From NCBI RefSeq assembly GCF_029873475.1, contig NZ_CP123499.1, positions 1,488,001 to 1,552,000 on the forward strand: a stretch of DNA of 64,000 nt, written 5' to 3'. Source of the DNA: Arsenophonus sp. aPb. Its GTDB lineage: Bacteria; Pseudomonadota; Gammaproteobacteria; Enterobacterales; Enterobacteriaceae. The notes below the pieces were generated by a model. That model was not told the origin of the DNA. It did no database searches and saw only the letters and a list, made by a program, of their open reading frames with translations. The position numbers and the translations under genes are program-made. Positions 53,572 through 63,190 of the stretch are shown here, piece after piece; position 1 is the stretch's first letter; the number at the start of each line of letters is the position of its first letter.

Positions 53572-56500
53572 GTGAAATCTGATTTAACAACACTATACGC
53601 TGATATTGATCAGCTATTATTGCGTGATCAATTGTTATTAAGAAAGCGCTTAGCCGGGATAAAGAAGATAAAAAATGAAAAATCCCGCCAATCGATTATT
53701 GAATTAGTTAAAACGGATATCGTCACTGGACAAAAAAAAATCGCCAATCGGCAAAGGGCTCGTCCAACAATTATTTATCCAGAAAATCTACCTGTTATTG
53801 AGAAAAAACAGGCAATATATCAGGCGATTCGTGATCATCAAGTCGTCATTATTGCTGGCGAAACGGGGTCGGGCAAAACAACTCAGATCCCAAAAATTTG
53901 TCTAGAACTTGGCCGAGGAGTAAAAGGCTTAATTGGCCATACCCAACCTCGCAGATTGGCTGCTCGCTCGGTGGCTAACAGGATTGCAGAAGAGCTTAAT
54001 GTTCCATTAGGTAGTGCTGTTGGTTATAAAGTTCGTTTTAATGATCAGATAGGCGATAATACGTTCATTAAGTTAATGACAGATGGAATTTTATTAGCAG
54101 AATTACATAATGATAAATTATTACTGCAATATGACACGATAATTATCGATGAGGCGCATGAACGTAGCTTAAATATTGATTTCATTTTGGGTTATTTGCG
54201 TCAATTGTTACCTAAACGTCCTGATTTAAAAGTTATTATCACATCCGCGACCATCGATCCCGAGCGTTTTTCCCAACATTTTGCTCACGCGCCGATTGTT
54301 GAGGTATCGGGAAGAACTTATCCAGTAGAAGTTAGATATCGGCCCATTATTGGTGAGAGCAACGATAGTAGTCGCGATCAGCTTGATGGCATAATTGATG
54401 CGATTGATGAATTAAGTCAACAAGCTATCGGCGATATTTTGATTTTTATGAGTGGTGAGCGTGAGATCCGAGATACGGCCGAAGCGCTTAATAAACTGAA
54501 TTTAAAGCATACAGAAATATTACCGCTTTTTGCGCGCTTATCTAACAGTGAACAAAACCGTATTTTTCAATCTCATTCAGGCAGAAGGATCGTATTAGCG
54601 ACCAACGTAGCAGAAACCTCATTGACCGTTCCAGGTATTAAATATGTAATTGATACCGGTTATGTGCGTATTAGCCGTTATAGTTATCGCACAAAAGTAC
54701 AACGTTTGCCGATCGAACCGATTTCACAAGCTTCTGCTGAACAACGTAAAGGACGATGTGGCCGTGTCTCTGCGGGGATCTGTATTCGCTTGTACTCGGA
54801 AGAAGATTTTTTAGCTCGACCATTGTATACCGATCCTGAAATTTTACGTACCAATCTTGCTTCGGTTATTTTACAGATGATGGCGGTCGGATTAGGTGAT
54901 ATCAATCAATTTCCTTTTATTGAAATGCCTGATAAGCGCAATATTCAAGATGGTATTCGCTTACTTGAGGAACTAAACGCCATTGCCAATAAAAGCGTTG
55001 ATGGCGATTTTCAACTGACGCAAATTGGCCGTCAACTGGCACAACTCCCGCTCGATCCGCGGTTAGGTCGTATGGTTTTAGAGGCGAGGAAACATGGCTG
55101 TGTACGTGAGATAATGGTGATCAGTTCTGCACTTTCTATCCAGGATCCTCGCGAAAGGCCATTAGATAAACAACAAATTGCAGATGAAAAGCATCATCGT
55201 TTTATCGATAAACGTTCGGACTTTCTAGCGTACCTAAATTTATGGGATTTTGTTAAACAGCAACAAACTATTTTATCCAATGCGCAATTTCGTAAGCAAT
55301 GTAAACAGGATCTACTTAATTTTATGCGCTTAAGGGAGTGGCAGGACATTTATAGCCAGTTGCGCCAGGTGATTAAAGAATTAGGTATTGCTATCAACAG
55401 CGAACCTGCTGATTATCAGGCTATTCATATTTCGCTACTTGCCGGTCTGCTTTCTCATATCGGTCAAAAAGGGGCGGATAAAGCTGACTTTTTGGGCGTC
55501 CGAAATGCACGATTTATGATTTTTCCTGCTTCCAGTTTATTTAAAAAACCACCTAAATGGGTCATGGTGGCAGAATTAGTTGAAACCAATAAACTTTGGG
55601 GTCGTATTGCGGCGATAATCGAGCCTGACTGGATAGAACCACTGGCCGGGCATTTAGTGAAATATCATTACAGCGAGCCACACTGGTCAAAAAAGCAAGG
55701 TGCTGTTATGGCGTCGGAAAGTGTCACCCTATTGGGTTTACCTATTGTGGCGGGTCGTCAAGTTAATTACAGTAAGATTGACCCATTATTATGTCGTGAG
55801 CTTTTTATTCGCCATGCACTAGTTGAGGGAGACTGGCGAACTAGCCACACTTTTTACCAACAAAACTTAACATTATTAGCTGAAGTGGAAGAGCTAGAGC
55901 ATAAATCTCGTCGACGCGATATCGTAGTTGACGATGATGCGCTCTTTGATTTTTATGAACAGCGAATTGGCAGTCAGGTTGTCTCATCTCGTCATTTTGA
56001 TCGCTGGTGGAAACAAGTTAGTAAAGCACAGCCTGACTTGCTGACATTCAATAAAGATATGCTAATGAGGGAAACGGCTAATAAGGTTACCCTAGCAGAA
56101 TATCCCAATTATTGGCAACAAGAAGCACTTAAATTGCCGTTAACATATCAGTTTGAACCTGGCAGTGCGGCTGACGGTGTAACCGTTCATATTCCATTAT
56201 CGCTACTTAATCAAATGAAAGATGAGGGTTTTGACTGGCAAATACCGGGATTACGCGAAGAACTAGTTATAGCGTTGATCAAATCATTACCTAAATCGTT
56301 ACGGCGTAACTTTGTGCCGGCGCCAAATTATGCGCAAGCATTTTTACAACGGCTACCTACTCCACAGGGAAAATTGTTAGATTGCCTAACGCGAGAGTTG
56401 CGACTTATGACGGGGGTTAGTATTGATGCCGAGGCCTGGCCGTGGGATCAATTGCCTTCGCATCTGAAAATGACCTTTCGCATTGTCGATGAAAATAACC

Positions 56501-57471
56501 AGACTATTGCCGAAAGCCGTGATCTAACAGCATTAAAAATAAAATTAAAACAACAAGTTCAACAAACATTATCTGCGGTTATTAACAATAGCATAGAGCA
56601 AAGTGGGTTACATATATGGAGTTTCGGTGATCTACCTCAACTTTATGAGCAAAAGCGTGGGAGTTATCTCGTTAAAGCTTATCCGGCGCTGGTAGATGAA
56701 AAAAATAGTGTTGCAATCCGCATGTTTGAAACTCAATTAGAGCAAAAACAGGCGATGAATAAAGGATTAAGGCGACTACTATTACTCAATATTCCCTCAC
56801 CAATAAAATACCTACATGAAAAATTGCCAAATAAATCCAAATTGGGACTCTATTTCAATCCTTTTGGCAAAGTTCTTGAACTAATAGATGATTGTATCAG
56901 CTGCGGGGTCGACAAATTAATTGCTCAATTTGGTGGACTGGTATGGACAGCAGAAGACTATCAGCGATTGCAAATTTATGTTCGTGCTGAGCTTAATGCT
57001 GTCGTGGTTGAGATTGCTAAACAGGTTGAAATAATTTTAACTCGCGTGTTTGCAATTAATAAGCGTTTAAAAGGGCGGGTAGATATGCATTTGGCATTGC
57101 CATTTTCTGATATTAAAACCCAACTTAGCGGATTAATATTTAAAGGTTTTGTTACCTCTCATAGTTGGCAAAAACAGCCTGATATTATTCGTTATCTCAA
57201 TGCGATAGAGCGTCGTTTGGAGAAATTAGTTATTGATCCCAACCGTGATCGGGCGCATATGGTACGTATTGAGGATATTAAACAGCAATGGCAGAGTTGG
57301 CTAGCTAAGCTGCCAATTGCACAAAGACAACAACCTGAAGTACAAGCAATATACTGGATGATAGAAGAGTTGCGCGTAAGCCTATTTGCTCAACAGCTGG
57401 GCACACCTTATCCTATTTCCGATAAACGTATTCTACAAGCTATGGTACAAATTTCATTATTGCCTGAGTGA
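53572..57471 (+). CDS. hrpA: ATP-dependent RNA helicase HrpA
   Basis: HrpA is a DEAH-box helicase that rescues stalled or collided ribosomes. The 1299-residue protein (E. coli 1300) starts at GTG 53572. Motif I GETGSGKT is at 96-103 and the DEAH box at 193-196 (IIDEAHERSLNID). Motif III is SATI. Motif VI is in SAEQRKGRCGRVSAG. The helicase-associated domains and the long C-terminal region characteristic of HrpA follow. The gene appears intact. Confidence 0.96.
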   Translation: MKSDLTTLYADIDQLLLRDQLLLRKRLAGIKKIKNEKSRQSIIELVKTDIVTGQKKIANRQRARPTIIYPENLPVIEKKQAIYQAIRDHQVVIIAGETGSGKTTQIPKICLELGRGVKGLIGHTQPRRLAARSVANRIAEELNVPLGSAVGYKVRFNDQIGDNTFIKLMTDGILLAELHNDKLLLQYDTIIIDEAHERSLNIDFILGYLRQLLPKRPDLKVIITSATIDPERFSQHFAHAPIVEVSGRTYPVEVRYRPIIGESNDSSRDQLDGIIDAIDELSQQAIGDILIFMSGEREIRDTAEALNKLNLKHTEILPLFARLSNSEQNRIFQSHSGRRIVLATNVAETSLTVPGIKYVIDTGYVRISRYSYRTKVQRLPIEPISQASAEQRKGRCGRVSAGICIRLYSEEDFLARPLYTDPEILRTNLASVILQMMAVGLGDINQFPFIEMPDKRNIQDGIRLLEELNAIANKSVDGDFQLTQIGRQLAQLPLDPRLGRMVLEARKHGCVREIMVISSALSIQDPRERPLDKQQIADEKHHRFIDKRSDFLAYLNLWDFVKQQQTILSNAQFRKQCKQDLLNFMRLREWQDIYSQLRQVIKELGIAINSEPADYQAIHISLLAGLLSHIGQKGADKADFLGVRNARFMIFPASSLFKKPPKWVMVAELVETNKLWGRIAAIIEPDWIEPLAGHLVKYHYSEPHWSKKQGAVMASESVTLLGLPIVAGRQVNYSKIDPLLCRELFIRHALVEGDWRTSHTFYQQNLTLLAEVEELEHKSRRRDIVVDDDALFDFYEQRIGSQVVSSRHFDRWWKQVSKAQPDLLTFNKDMLMRETANKVTLAEYPNYWQQEALKLPLTYQFEPGSAADGVTVHIPLSLLNQMKDEGFDWQIPGLREELVIALIKSLPKSLRRNFVPAPNYAQAFLQRLPTPQGKLLDCLTRELRLMTGVSIDAEAWPWDQLPSHLKMTFRIVDENNQTIAESRDLTALKIKLKQQVQQTLSAVINNSIEQSGLHIWSFGDLPQLYEQKRGSYLVKAYPALVDEKNSVAIRMFETQLEQKQAMNKGLRRLLLLNIPSPIKYLHEKLPNKSKLGLYFNPFGKVLELIDDCISCGVDKLIAQFGGLVWTAEDYQRLQIYVRAELNAVVVEIAKQVEIILTRVFAINKRLKGRVDMHLALPFSDIKTQLSGLIFKGFVTSHSWQKQPDIIRYLNAIERRLEKLVIDPNRDRAHMVRIEDIKQQWQSWLAKLPIAQRQQPEVQAIYWMIEELRVSLFAQQLGTPYPISDKRILQAMVQISLLPE

Positions 57472-57482
57472 TACTAAAAAAA

Positions 57483-57498
57483 GCGGTGTTACCACCGC
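57483..57498. terminator. Bidirectional terminator hrpA / fimbrial operon
   Basis: GCGGTG and CACCGC form a compact GC-rich stem with a 4-base loop. On the minus strand, reading out of the adhesin gene, it is followed by seven T residues. On the plus strand AATTTTA follows. The two flanking genes converge here. Confidence 0.85.
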
Positions 57499-57502
57499 AA
57501 TT

Positions 57503-58471
57503 TTAATGATATTTAATATGATAAGTGACAAGGGCATTTGCTAGCCCTGGTGTTACTTGTTCTGCCACTTGAATATATTGCGCATGAAAAAATAGCGGAA
57601 TACTTTTAGTATCAGGTACTCTTTTTAATATAAACCAGTGGTTGAATTTGATGGGATTATTTTCATACAAAATCTGTAAACCGATACCCTGTGCAGCATT
57701 ATATTTATTTAAGGCTAAAATTTTATCATCGCTTGATGGTAATGTATCTCCATCCATTTTCATTTCAACCGTCGAGGTATGACTACAATTTAATTCGAGA
57801 TAAAATGCTTTTTTGCCCGCTGTACTATACATGCCGTCAAAAACAGCGGTTTTTAGACGTCCTAAATTGATCTCTAATGCATTATTATTGATAAAACAGC
57901 TTAATTTAGGAACGGTAATTTGAGTATTGGCTAAGTTGAAATTAGCTATAGGTAAATCACCAATGGTTGCAGCAGTTAATTGTTGTTGTGAAATATAGCC
58001 AGTTTCTATCTGCTCAGCTGTTTTTATCAATTGCAGTTCAATTTTATACAATGTTTCTCCGCAAAATATTTTACCTGCGGGCTGTTCATTGCAAGGTGCA
58101 ATATAAGACTGTAAGTTGCCGGCACGATAAATAATTTTTAATCCGACCCCCTTTAAATTTGTTGGGTAAATAGCATCAGATAACGGCAATATTGCGTATT
58201 GATGGCTATTTCTCCATTGGTGTTTGATTTGCTCTGATGGGCAAATGATAAAACCTTTATGATTGCCTCTTGCATTTGATCCATAAGCTTTCTTAATAAT
58301 ACTACCTACAGGTAAGGTGGGTGAAACCTCAATTTTATTTGGCAAAGGAACAAAAACCTCTGCTGGTTTGGAGCCTGGCATGTAGTTACAGGTGGATGCA
58401 TGAGTGGTTAAAGAAAATAAGCCAAATAGTAAAAAAAACAGACTTATCGTTTTAGCTAAAAGGCTTGACAT
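57503..58471 (-). CDS. Fimbrial tip adhesin
   Basis: This 322-residue secreted protein has a signal peptide (about 1-26, ending THA-S). An N-terminal receptor-binding-type region with paired cysteines (C28, C77 and later CNEQ/FCGE) precedes a C-terminal pilin-like domain (from about 190, CFINNNALEINLGRL) ending in YHIKYH for donor-strand exchange. This two-domain layout and its place as last gene of a chaperone-usher operon indicate the tip adhesin. The ligand is unknown. Confidence 0.8.
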   Translation of the reverse strand: MSSLLAKTISLFFLLFGLFSLTTHASTCNYMPGSKPAEVFVPLPNKIEVSPTLPVGSIIKKAYGSNARGNHKGFIICPSEQIKHQWRNSHQYAILPLSDAIYPTNLKGVGLKIIYRAGNLQSYIAPCNEQPAGKIFCGETLYKIELQLIKTAEQIETGYISQQQLTAATIGDLPIANFNLANTQITVPKLSCFINNNALEINLGRLKTAVFDGMYSTAGKKAFYLELNCSHTSTVEMKMDGDTLPSSDDKILALNKYNAAQGIGLQILYENNPIKFNHWFILKRVPDTKSIPLFFHAQYIQVAEQVTPGLANALVTYHIKYH

Positions 58472-58482
58472 TTTAACTCCTT

Positions 58483-60977
58483 TTATTGACAGAGGGCAGT
58501 AATTTTGTGAACTTTAGCTAGTATGGCATCATCAGGTAGCGCATATGTGCAGCGATAATTGTTATTGTTGTTTCCGGTTGTGATGATGAATTCACCTTGT
58601 GCAGGTACACCAGTTAAATAAACCTGCTGTTGATCATCGACGATGCCAGTGGTAGAAATTGTGGTTTTATCGGTTAAAGCTGCCATTGCGCCGAATGGGA
58701 TTGCCTTGCTATGATGTTGAAGTTTAAATATAACTCTATAACCAATTTGGGTAGCAAAATGGGCGATGGCGATTGCGCCTCGGGTGGGAGCTACTGTTTG
58801 TATATTAGATTCAATATCTACACCATCAGGCAGCGTTTCAGTTGCCAGTGCAATTTGGTTTGCCCGATAATTACTGATATTGGGAATGATAGCGATACCT
58901 TGATAGTCAGTTTTTATTCCTGAATAATTTTCCAGTTTTACCCCAACCGCGTCTTTTGCGATCACTAGTGCCGCCGTTTCACCAATAGGTTGCGCTAAGG
59001 TTAATCCGTAAGGATGAGCCACCAGGCTGCCTTGTAAACCATAATTTAATTGGTTTTGATAGGGATCGTGATGGTAGCCTAAATTGAAGATTGCATATTG
59101 ATTTCGATATTGGCTATAGAGTGCTCCACTAATAGCGTTAGTATGATTTTCATAGTGTCGTTCATAGTTTTGTTGCAGCGTTAAAAATAAACTTTCATCA
59201 GCAAATGGTGAGTGGTAAATATTAATTTGCTGAATAAGGCGCTGATCAAAGCTATTTTGTATACCATAACTTCCCCAGGTTCGTTTTAACCATCGCTTAA
59301 AGGGAATTTGCAAGTTGATAGACAAGAGCTGATCCGCTGATTGATCTCGCCTAGATTTCGTATAGCTATAGTTAATCGTATAATCTAAATCCCAAATCCT
59401 CGAACTATAATTAATCGCGTAGCTTTCTTCTGTAACATCATAATTCCAATAATTTTTCTGATAAGCAGATAAGCAGATAAGTAGAAAGTACCCAAGCTAG
59501 CTAAATTTTGTCTAATGTTAAGTTGCAACTGGCTTTTCTCTGCATAGTAAAATAGCGGAGAAGGGGTATTTTTAAGTTTATTAGCCTGACTAAATGTTAA
59601 GAAATTTTTCTCGCTATATCGTTGGCCTGCTAACGTTAATTGGGTATTGGTAGTAGAAAAATACTTACCATATTGAAAACGATAGACGTAACCAGCGTCA
59701 TATGATCCTTTAATTGCTTTTGCATAGCTGGCATCGAAAGTAACTGCACCCAATTGACCTATATTAACCCCAAATCCTAACCCATTCGAATAATAATTGT
59801 TGGCAATAATTATTCCACCATAATGAGTCAAATAATTTGATAGACCATATTGATAATCAAACTGGATAAATTTTGCTTTATAGGCACTAATATTTGAGGG
59901 TGAATATTGGCCAAGATTAAGCGCATAGCGGAAACGACCAACCCGTAGCATATTGGGTAAAGTCGTGTATGGTTGATAAATTATTCGTTGTTTACCATTA
60001 CTTTCATCAATGATGATCTTAAGTTTATCATTAGAATATGACGGAAGCAGATCATTAATAATAAAAGGACCTGGTGGCACATAGGTTTGATAAATGGGAA
60101 TATTATTTTGTAAAACAGTGACAGTTGCGTAGGTTTCGGCAATAGCCTGGATCGTAGGAGCGTAACCTTTGGCATTGTCGGGTAACATGCTATCGTCACT
60201 TTGTAATTGTAAGCCTTTAAATTGAAAGCGCTCAAACAGCGTTGAAGTGGTATAATTTTCCCCTAAACTTAATTGGCTATGAATTGCATGAATATCACGG
60301 GAAACTGTGGTGCGATAATTTTGCCAGTGATAGTGGGAAGAGTAGCTACCATCATGGCGTAAACGCCAGGCTTGCCAGTTAGCGCCTAGCAGTAAGCCAA
60401 TAAAGTGATTTTGCTTATCAGTATCATTTTTTGTCCAAGTATTAGCACCTTGATAACGATAATTAATAAAAAATGCCGGTATCCCTGATTGCCATGAAGC
60501 TATGTGTTGGTTTTTTTTTAACGCTATTTGTGGAAAAGTGAGATATAAACTTTGCTGATTAAAATCAAATTCAGCGCTAATCGCTAATTTATTTTGTTGC
60601 CAGAAATCAATTATCGTATCAGTAGCTAATTGATCAATAATTTTTTGCTCAATAAAATTAGCATCAATTCCCCAGCTATTTAATAGACTACTATTGACGA
60701 TAGGATAAAGTATACCTTGTTCATCATTGATAAAAGTTATATCTTGGGTGGCTACGTTCATGTTGTTGATAAAAATATCTACTCTATAAACACCAGCTAA
60801 CTGATTATTGTCTTCTAAAAAATGGGCAAGGTTAATGGGTGATTTTTTATCATATTCTATTGCTTCCTTATCAAAATAGTAATCATCATTCTTAGCGTAT
60901 AAATTAGAAGAAATGCTAAATATTAAACTAATATAAATGGGAGAGATATAATATCTAATTTTATTTTTTTTGTTCAT
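58483..60977 (-). pseudogene. Fimbrial usher, frameshifted by an 8-bp tandem repeat
   Basis: This is a PapC/FimD-type outer-membrane usher. The N-terminal part (from ATG 60977, signal peptide to about residue 28, middle and pore regions) runs normally to LGTFYLSAY, then shifts frame and stops at 59385. The C-terminal 280 codons (58483-59325) belong to the same protein, and the frame is open back to the break. At 59460-59483 the plus strand has GATAAGCA twice and then GATAAGTA. Removing one 8-bp copy restores LSAYQKNYWNYDVTEESYAI and an 828-residue usher, a normal family length. The gene is off in this sequence but could revert by slippage. Confidence 0.9.
59460..59483. repeat. 8-bp tandem repeat at the usher frameshift
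   Basis: Units GATAAGCA (59460-59467), GATAAGCA (59468-59475) and GATAAGTA (59476-59483) lie in tandem. The middle of the array is the exact point where the two usher frames part, so the extra copy is the cause of the frameshift. Confidence 0.9.
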
Positions 60978-61650
60978 TGTTGTTATCATTTAATAGGCTA
61001 ATTGTTTCTATAATGGCACCGTAATCATTAATAAATGACCAGTCTATTTTATTATTTTTATTTGTCTTGATTTGCCATTTCTTCTGGCTAAATGGTGGCA
61101 ACATACCGGGCACTTCTATTATAAAGTTTCCTATTTTTATCGAATTAAAATTGATATAGAAAGCAGTTGGATTATGAGCAATAAGCTGTTTGTTTAGTTG
61201 TCTGAATTTTATTTTTTTATATATTTCAGTGGATTCATTAATTATTTCTTTAGGCCGATAAAAAAGTTTAAGTCGTGATTTTAATATAATGTTTAAGCGG
61301 TTTTCGTCACTTTTTTTTAATGCCGGAATTGATTTTATATTTAACCAATAGACAGTCTCTCTATCATTTGGTAATTGATTTGTTGAATTGATGATTCTTA
61401 TTTTATTTTCTTTTTCTGGCAATAATTTGAATAAGGGGGGTGTTATAATAAAATCATCAACCTTATTACCATCTTTGTCTTCAATCCATGATTGAATTAA
61501 AAATAAATTCTCTTTGTCTAAATTGTTTACAGCAATAGAAACTTCACGTTTATCTGAAGGATAAATAACGCGGGTGCCTCCGATAATCACATTAGCGAGT
61601 GATGACGAAGAAAATATAACTATAATTAATGATAATAAAAAATATTGCAT
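60961..61650 (-). CDS. Periplasmic fimbrial chaperone (PapD type)
   Basis: This 229-residue chaperone (from ATG 61650, MQYFLLSLIIVIF signal peptide) donates a beta strand to fimbrial subunits and hands them to the usher. Family segments include the G-protein-like start VIIGGTRVIYPSDKREVSIAV, PPLFKLLPEKENKIRII and RETVYWLNIKSIP. Its end overlaps the usher start by 17 bp. Eleven upstream codons to 61683 are possible but less likely. Confidence 0.9.
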   Translation of the reverse strand: MQYFLLSLIIVIFSSSSLANVIIGGTRVIYPSDKREVSIAVNNLDKENLFLIQSWIEDKDGNKVDDFIITPPLFKLLPEKENKIRIINSTNQLPNDRETVYWLNIKSIPALKKSDENRLNIILKSRLKLFYRPKEIINESTEIYKKIKFRQLNKQLIAHNPTAFYINFNSIKIGNFIIEVPGMLPPFSQKKWQIKTNKNNKIDWSFINDYGAIIETISLLNDNNNEQKK

Positions 61651-61711
61651 TTTCTTATCTCGGGAAGATAGGAACAATAACAAATTTCCTATTGTTCCTG
61701 CTATTATCTAG

Positions 61712-62224
61712 TTAATAAGTTATGGTAAAGTTAACCGTTGAAGCGACTTGTCCTGCTTCAACTTGATTTTCTGTAGCAACGTATTTTGCGATAAGTGCTA
61801 GATTGCGAGTATCATTGTTATTATCTAGAGCTATTTTTTCATTCATTTTTATGAGGTTATTATCATTATCATAAATACCAATTGCGATACCTTTTGCATA
61901 ATCGTCACCAGCTTGATTAGCAATCAATCCATCCTCTGTAAAACCATTTTTAGCGTCATGGAAAACAACACTGATATTATCTGCTGGTTGACATTGGGAT
62001 AATGCAATATTGAAAGATTTACCAATTGATGTATCATTTTTCTTTTGAAAATTATTTATTGATAACGTATCTAAAGTAACTGTTTGGTTTTTAGTATTTA
62101 CGGTGACTTGGCAGGTAGAACCAACAAGTTGTCCATTGAAAATGATAGAGCCACTACTGCCATAAGCAGAAAATTGAGACAAAGCAGTCACTGACAATGA
62201 TAATGCCATTAATAACTTACGCAT
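61712..62224 (-). CDS. Type 1-like fimbrial subunit, copy 2
   Basis: This 170-residue pilin has a signal peptide (MRKLLMALSLSVTALSQFSA). The pilin fold is marked by the disulfide cysteines C38 and C78, the segment GSIIFNGQLVGSTCQVTV and the terminal VNFTITY. It is 60 bp upstream of the chaperone gene. It resembles the pilin at 62669 in signal peptide, IAIGIYDNDN and FIAKYVATEN-type segments, so the two arose by duplication. Confidence 0.9.
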   Translation of the reverse strand: MRKLLMALSLSVTALSQFSAYGSSGSIIFNGQLVGSTCQVTVNTKNQTVTLDTLSINNFQKKNDTSIGKSFNIALSQCQPADNISVVFHDAKNGFTEDGLIANQAGDDYAKGIAIGIYDNDNNLIKMNEKIALDNNNDTRNLALIAKYVATENQVEAGQVASTVNFTITY

Positions 62225-62668
62225 ATTATTACTAATCCTTAATTTAATAAAAACATAATTTAATCAAATGATTTATATTATAAAATTATATAAAACTAAT
62301 TAATTTTATAAAAAAGCAACACACTATTTTCAGCCAGGAGAATATTAATGTTTTTTTTTGAAAAAACAATAGGTATTTTTTAATAGATAACAAATTTTAT
62401 TTAATGATTAATGTTATTTTTTTATAAAAAATATAATTGACGCAAATGAAATAACAATTAAGGCAACATTATATTTTTAAAGTAAATGAGTTACTGAGCA
62501 TTAATTTAATTATAAATATTATTTGTTTATTAAATTAAACGAATTTGTTTATATTATACTCAATCAAATAATTAAAATATTTAGATTGTAAAGTAATCCT
62601 ATTTGTATCTAATAATTTTATTTAATTAAAAAACAAATAGTGCAGAAAAATAAAAACTTTTTTCCTAT
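62225..62668. other. AT-rich gap between the two pilin genes
   Basis: This 444-bp spacer is nearly all A and T. It contains no ORF and no clear inverted repeats that would mark an invertible promoter. It may hold a second promoter or an mRNA processing site that sets pilin ratios. Confidence 0.4.
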
Positions 62669-63190
62669 TTAATTATAGACTAATGTAAAATGAGCATTAG
62701 CTTCTACTCTTCCAGGTAAAACAATATTTTCCGTTGCCACATATTTTGCAATAAATTTTAAGGTCGCTAACTTATCAGTAATAGAATAAACATTGGTTTT
62801 ATTATTTATTGGGATATGGCGTTCACTATCATTATTATAGATACCAATTGCAACGCCTGTCGCATAACCATTACCTTCTTTGATAGCTAACAACTCATTA
62901 TTTATTTCATCTTTAACACCGTCGAATATAACAAAAACCTCTTGACTATTATGTGGGCAATTGTTGATTTCAATATTAAAGGCGGTTGGTGAGGCAGTGT
63001 CATGTACTTTTTTAAAACTATTGGTTGCCACCGTACCCAATGATACTGTCTGATCTTTAGTAAGTGCTTTAAATGTACAAGAGGACTGAATAATTTCACC
63101 GGTAAATTTAATATTTCCATCCCAGGCATGAACAGAAAATTGAATCAAAGAAAACACTGACAATAAGATTGCCATCAATAAGTTACGCAT
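62669..63190 (-). CDS. Type 1-like fimbrial subunit, copy 1
   Basis: This 173-residue pilin has a signal peptide (MRNLLMAILLSVFSLIQFSVHA), the early segment GNIKFTGEIIQSSCTFKA, a second cysteine in INNCPHNS and the terminal ANAHFTLVYN. As first gene of the operon it is a candidate major subunit. Identity to copy 2 is greatest in the signal peptide and in GVAIGIYNNDS and FIAKYVATENIVLPG. Confidence 0.9.
   Translation of the reverse strand: MRNLLMAILLSVFSLIQFSVHAWDGNIKFTGEIIQSSCTFKALTKDQTVSLGTVATNSFKKVHDTASPTAFNIEINNCPHNSQEVFVIFDGVKDEINNELLAIKEGNGYATGVAIGIYNNDSERHIPINNKTNVYSITDKLATLKFIAKYVATENIVLPGRVEANAHFTLVYN

Noticed and set aside
58483..59325. Usher C-terminal ORF as an independent outer-membrane protein
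   Set aside because: It has no signal peptide, and its open frame runs back to the 8-bp duplication where it joins the N-terminal usher part.
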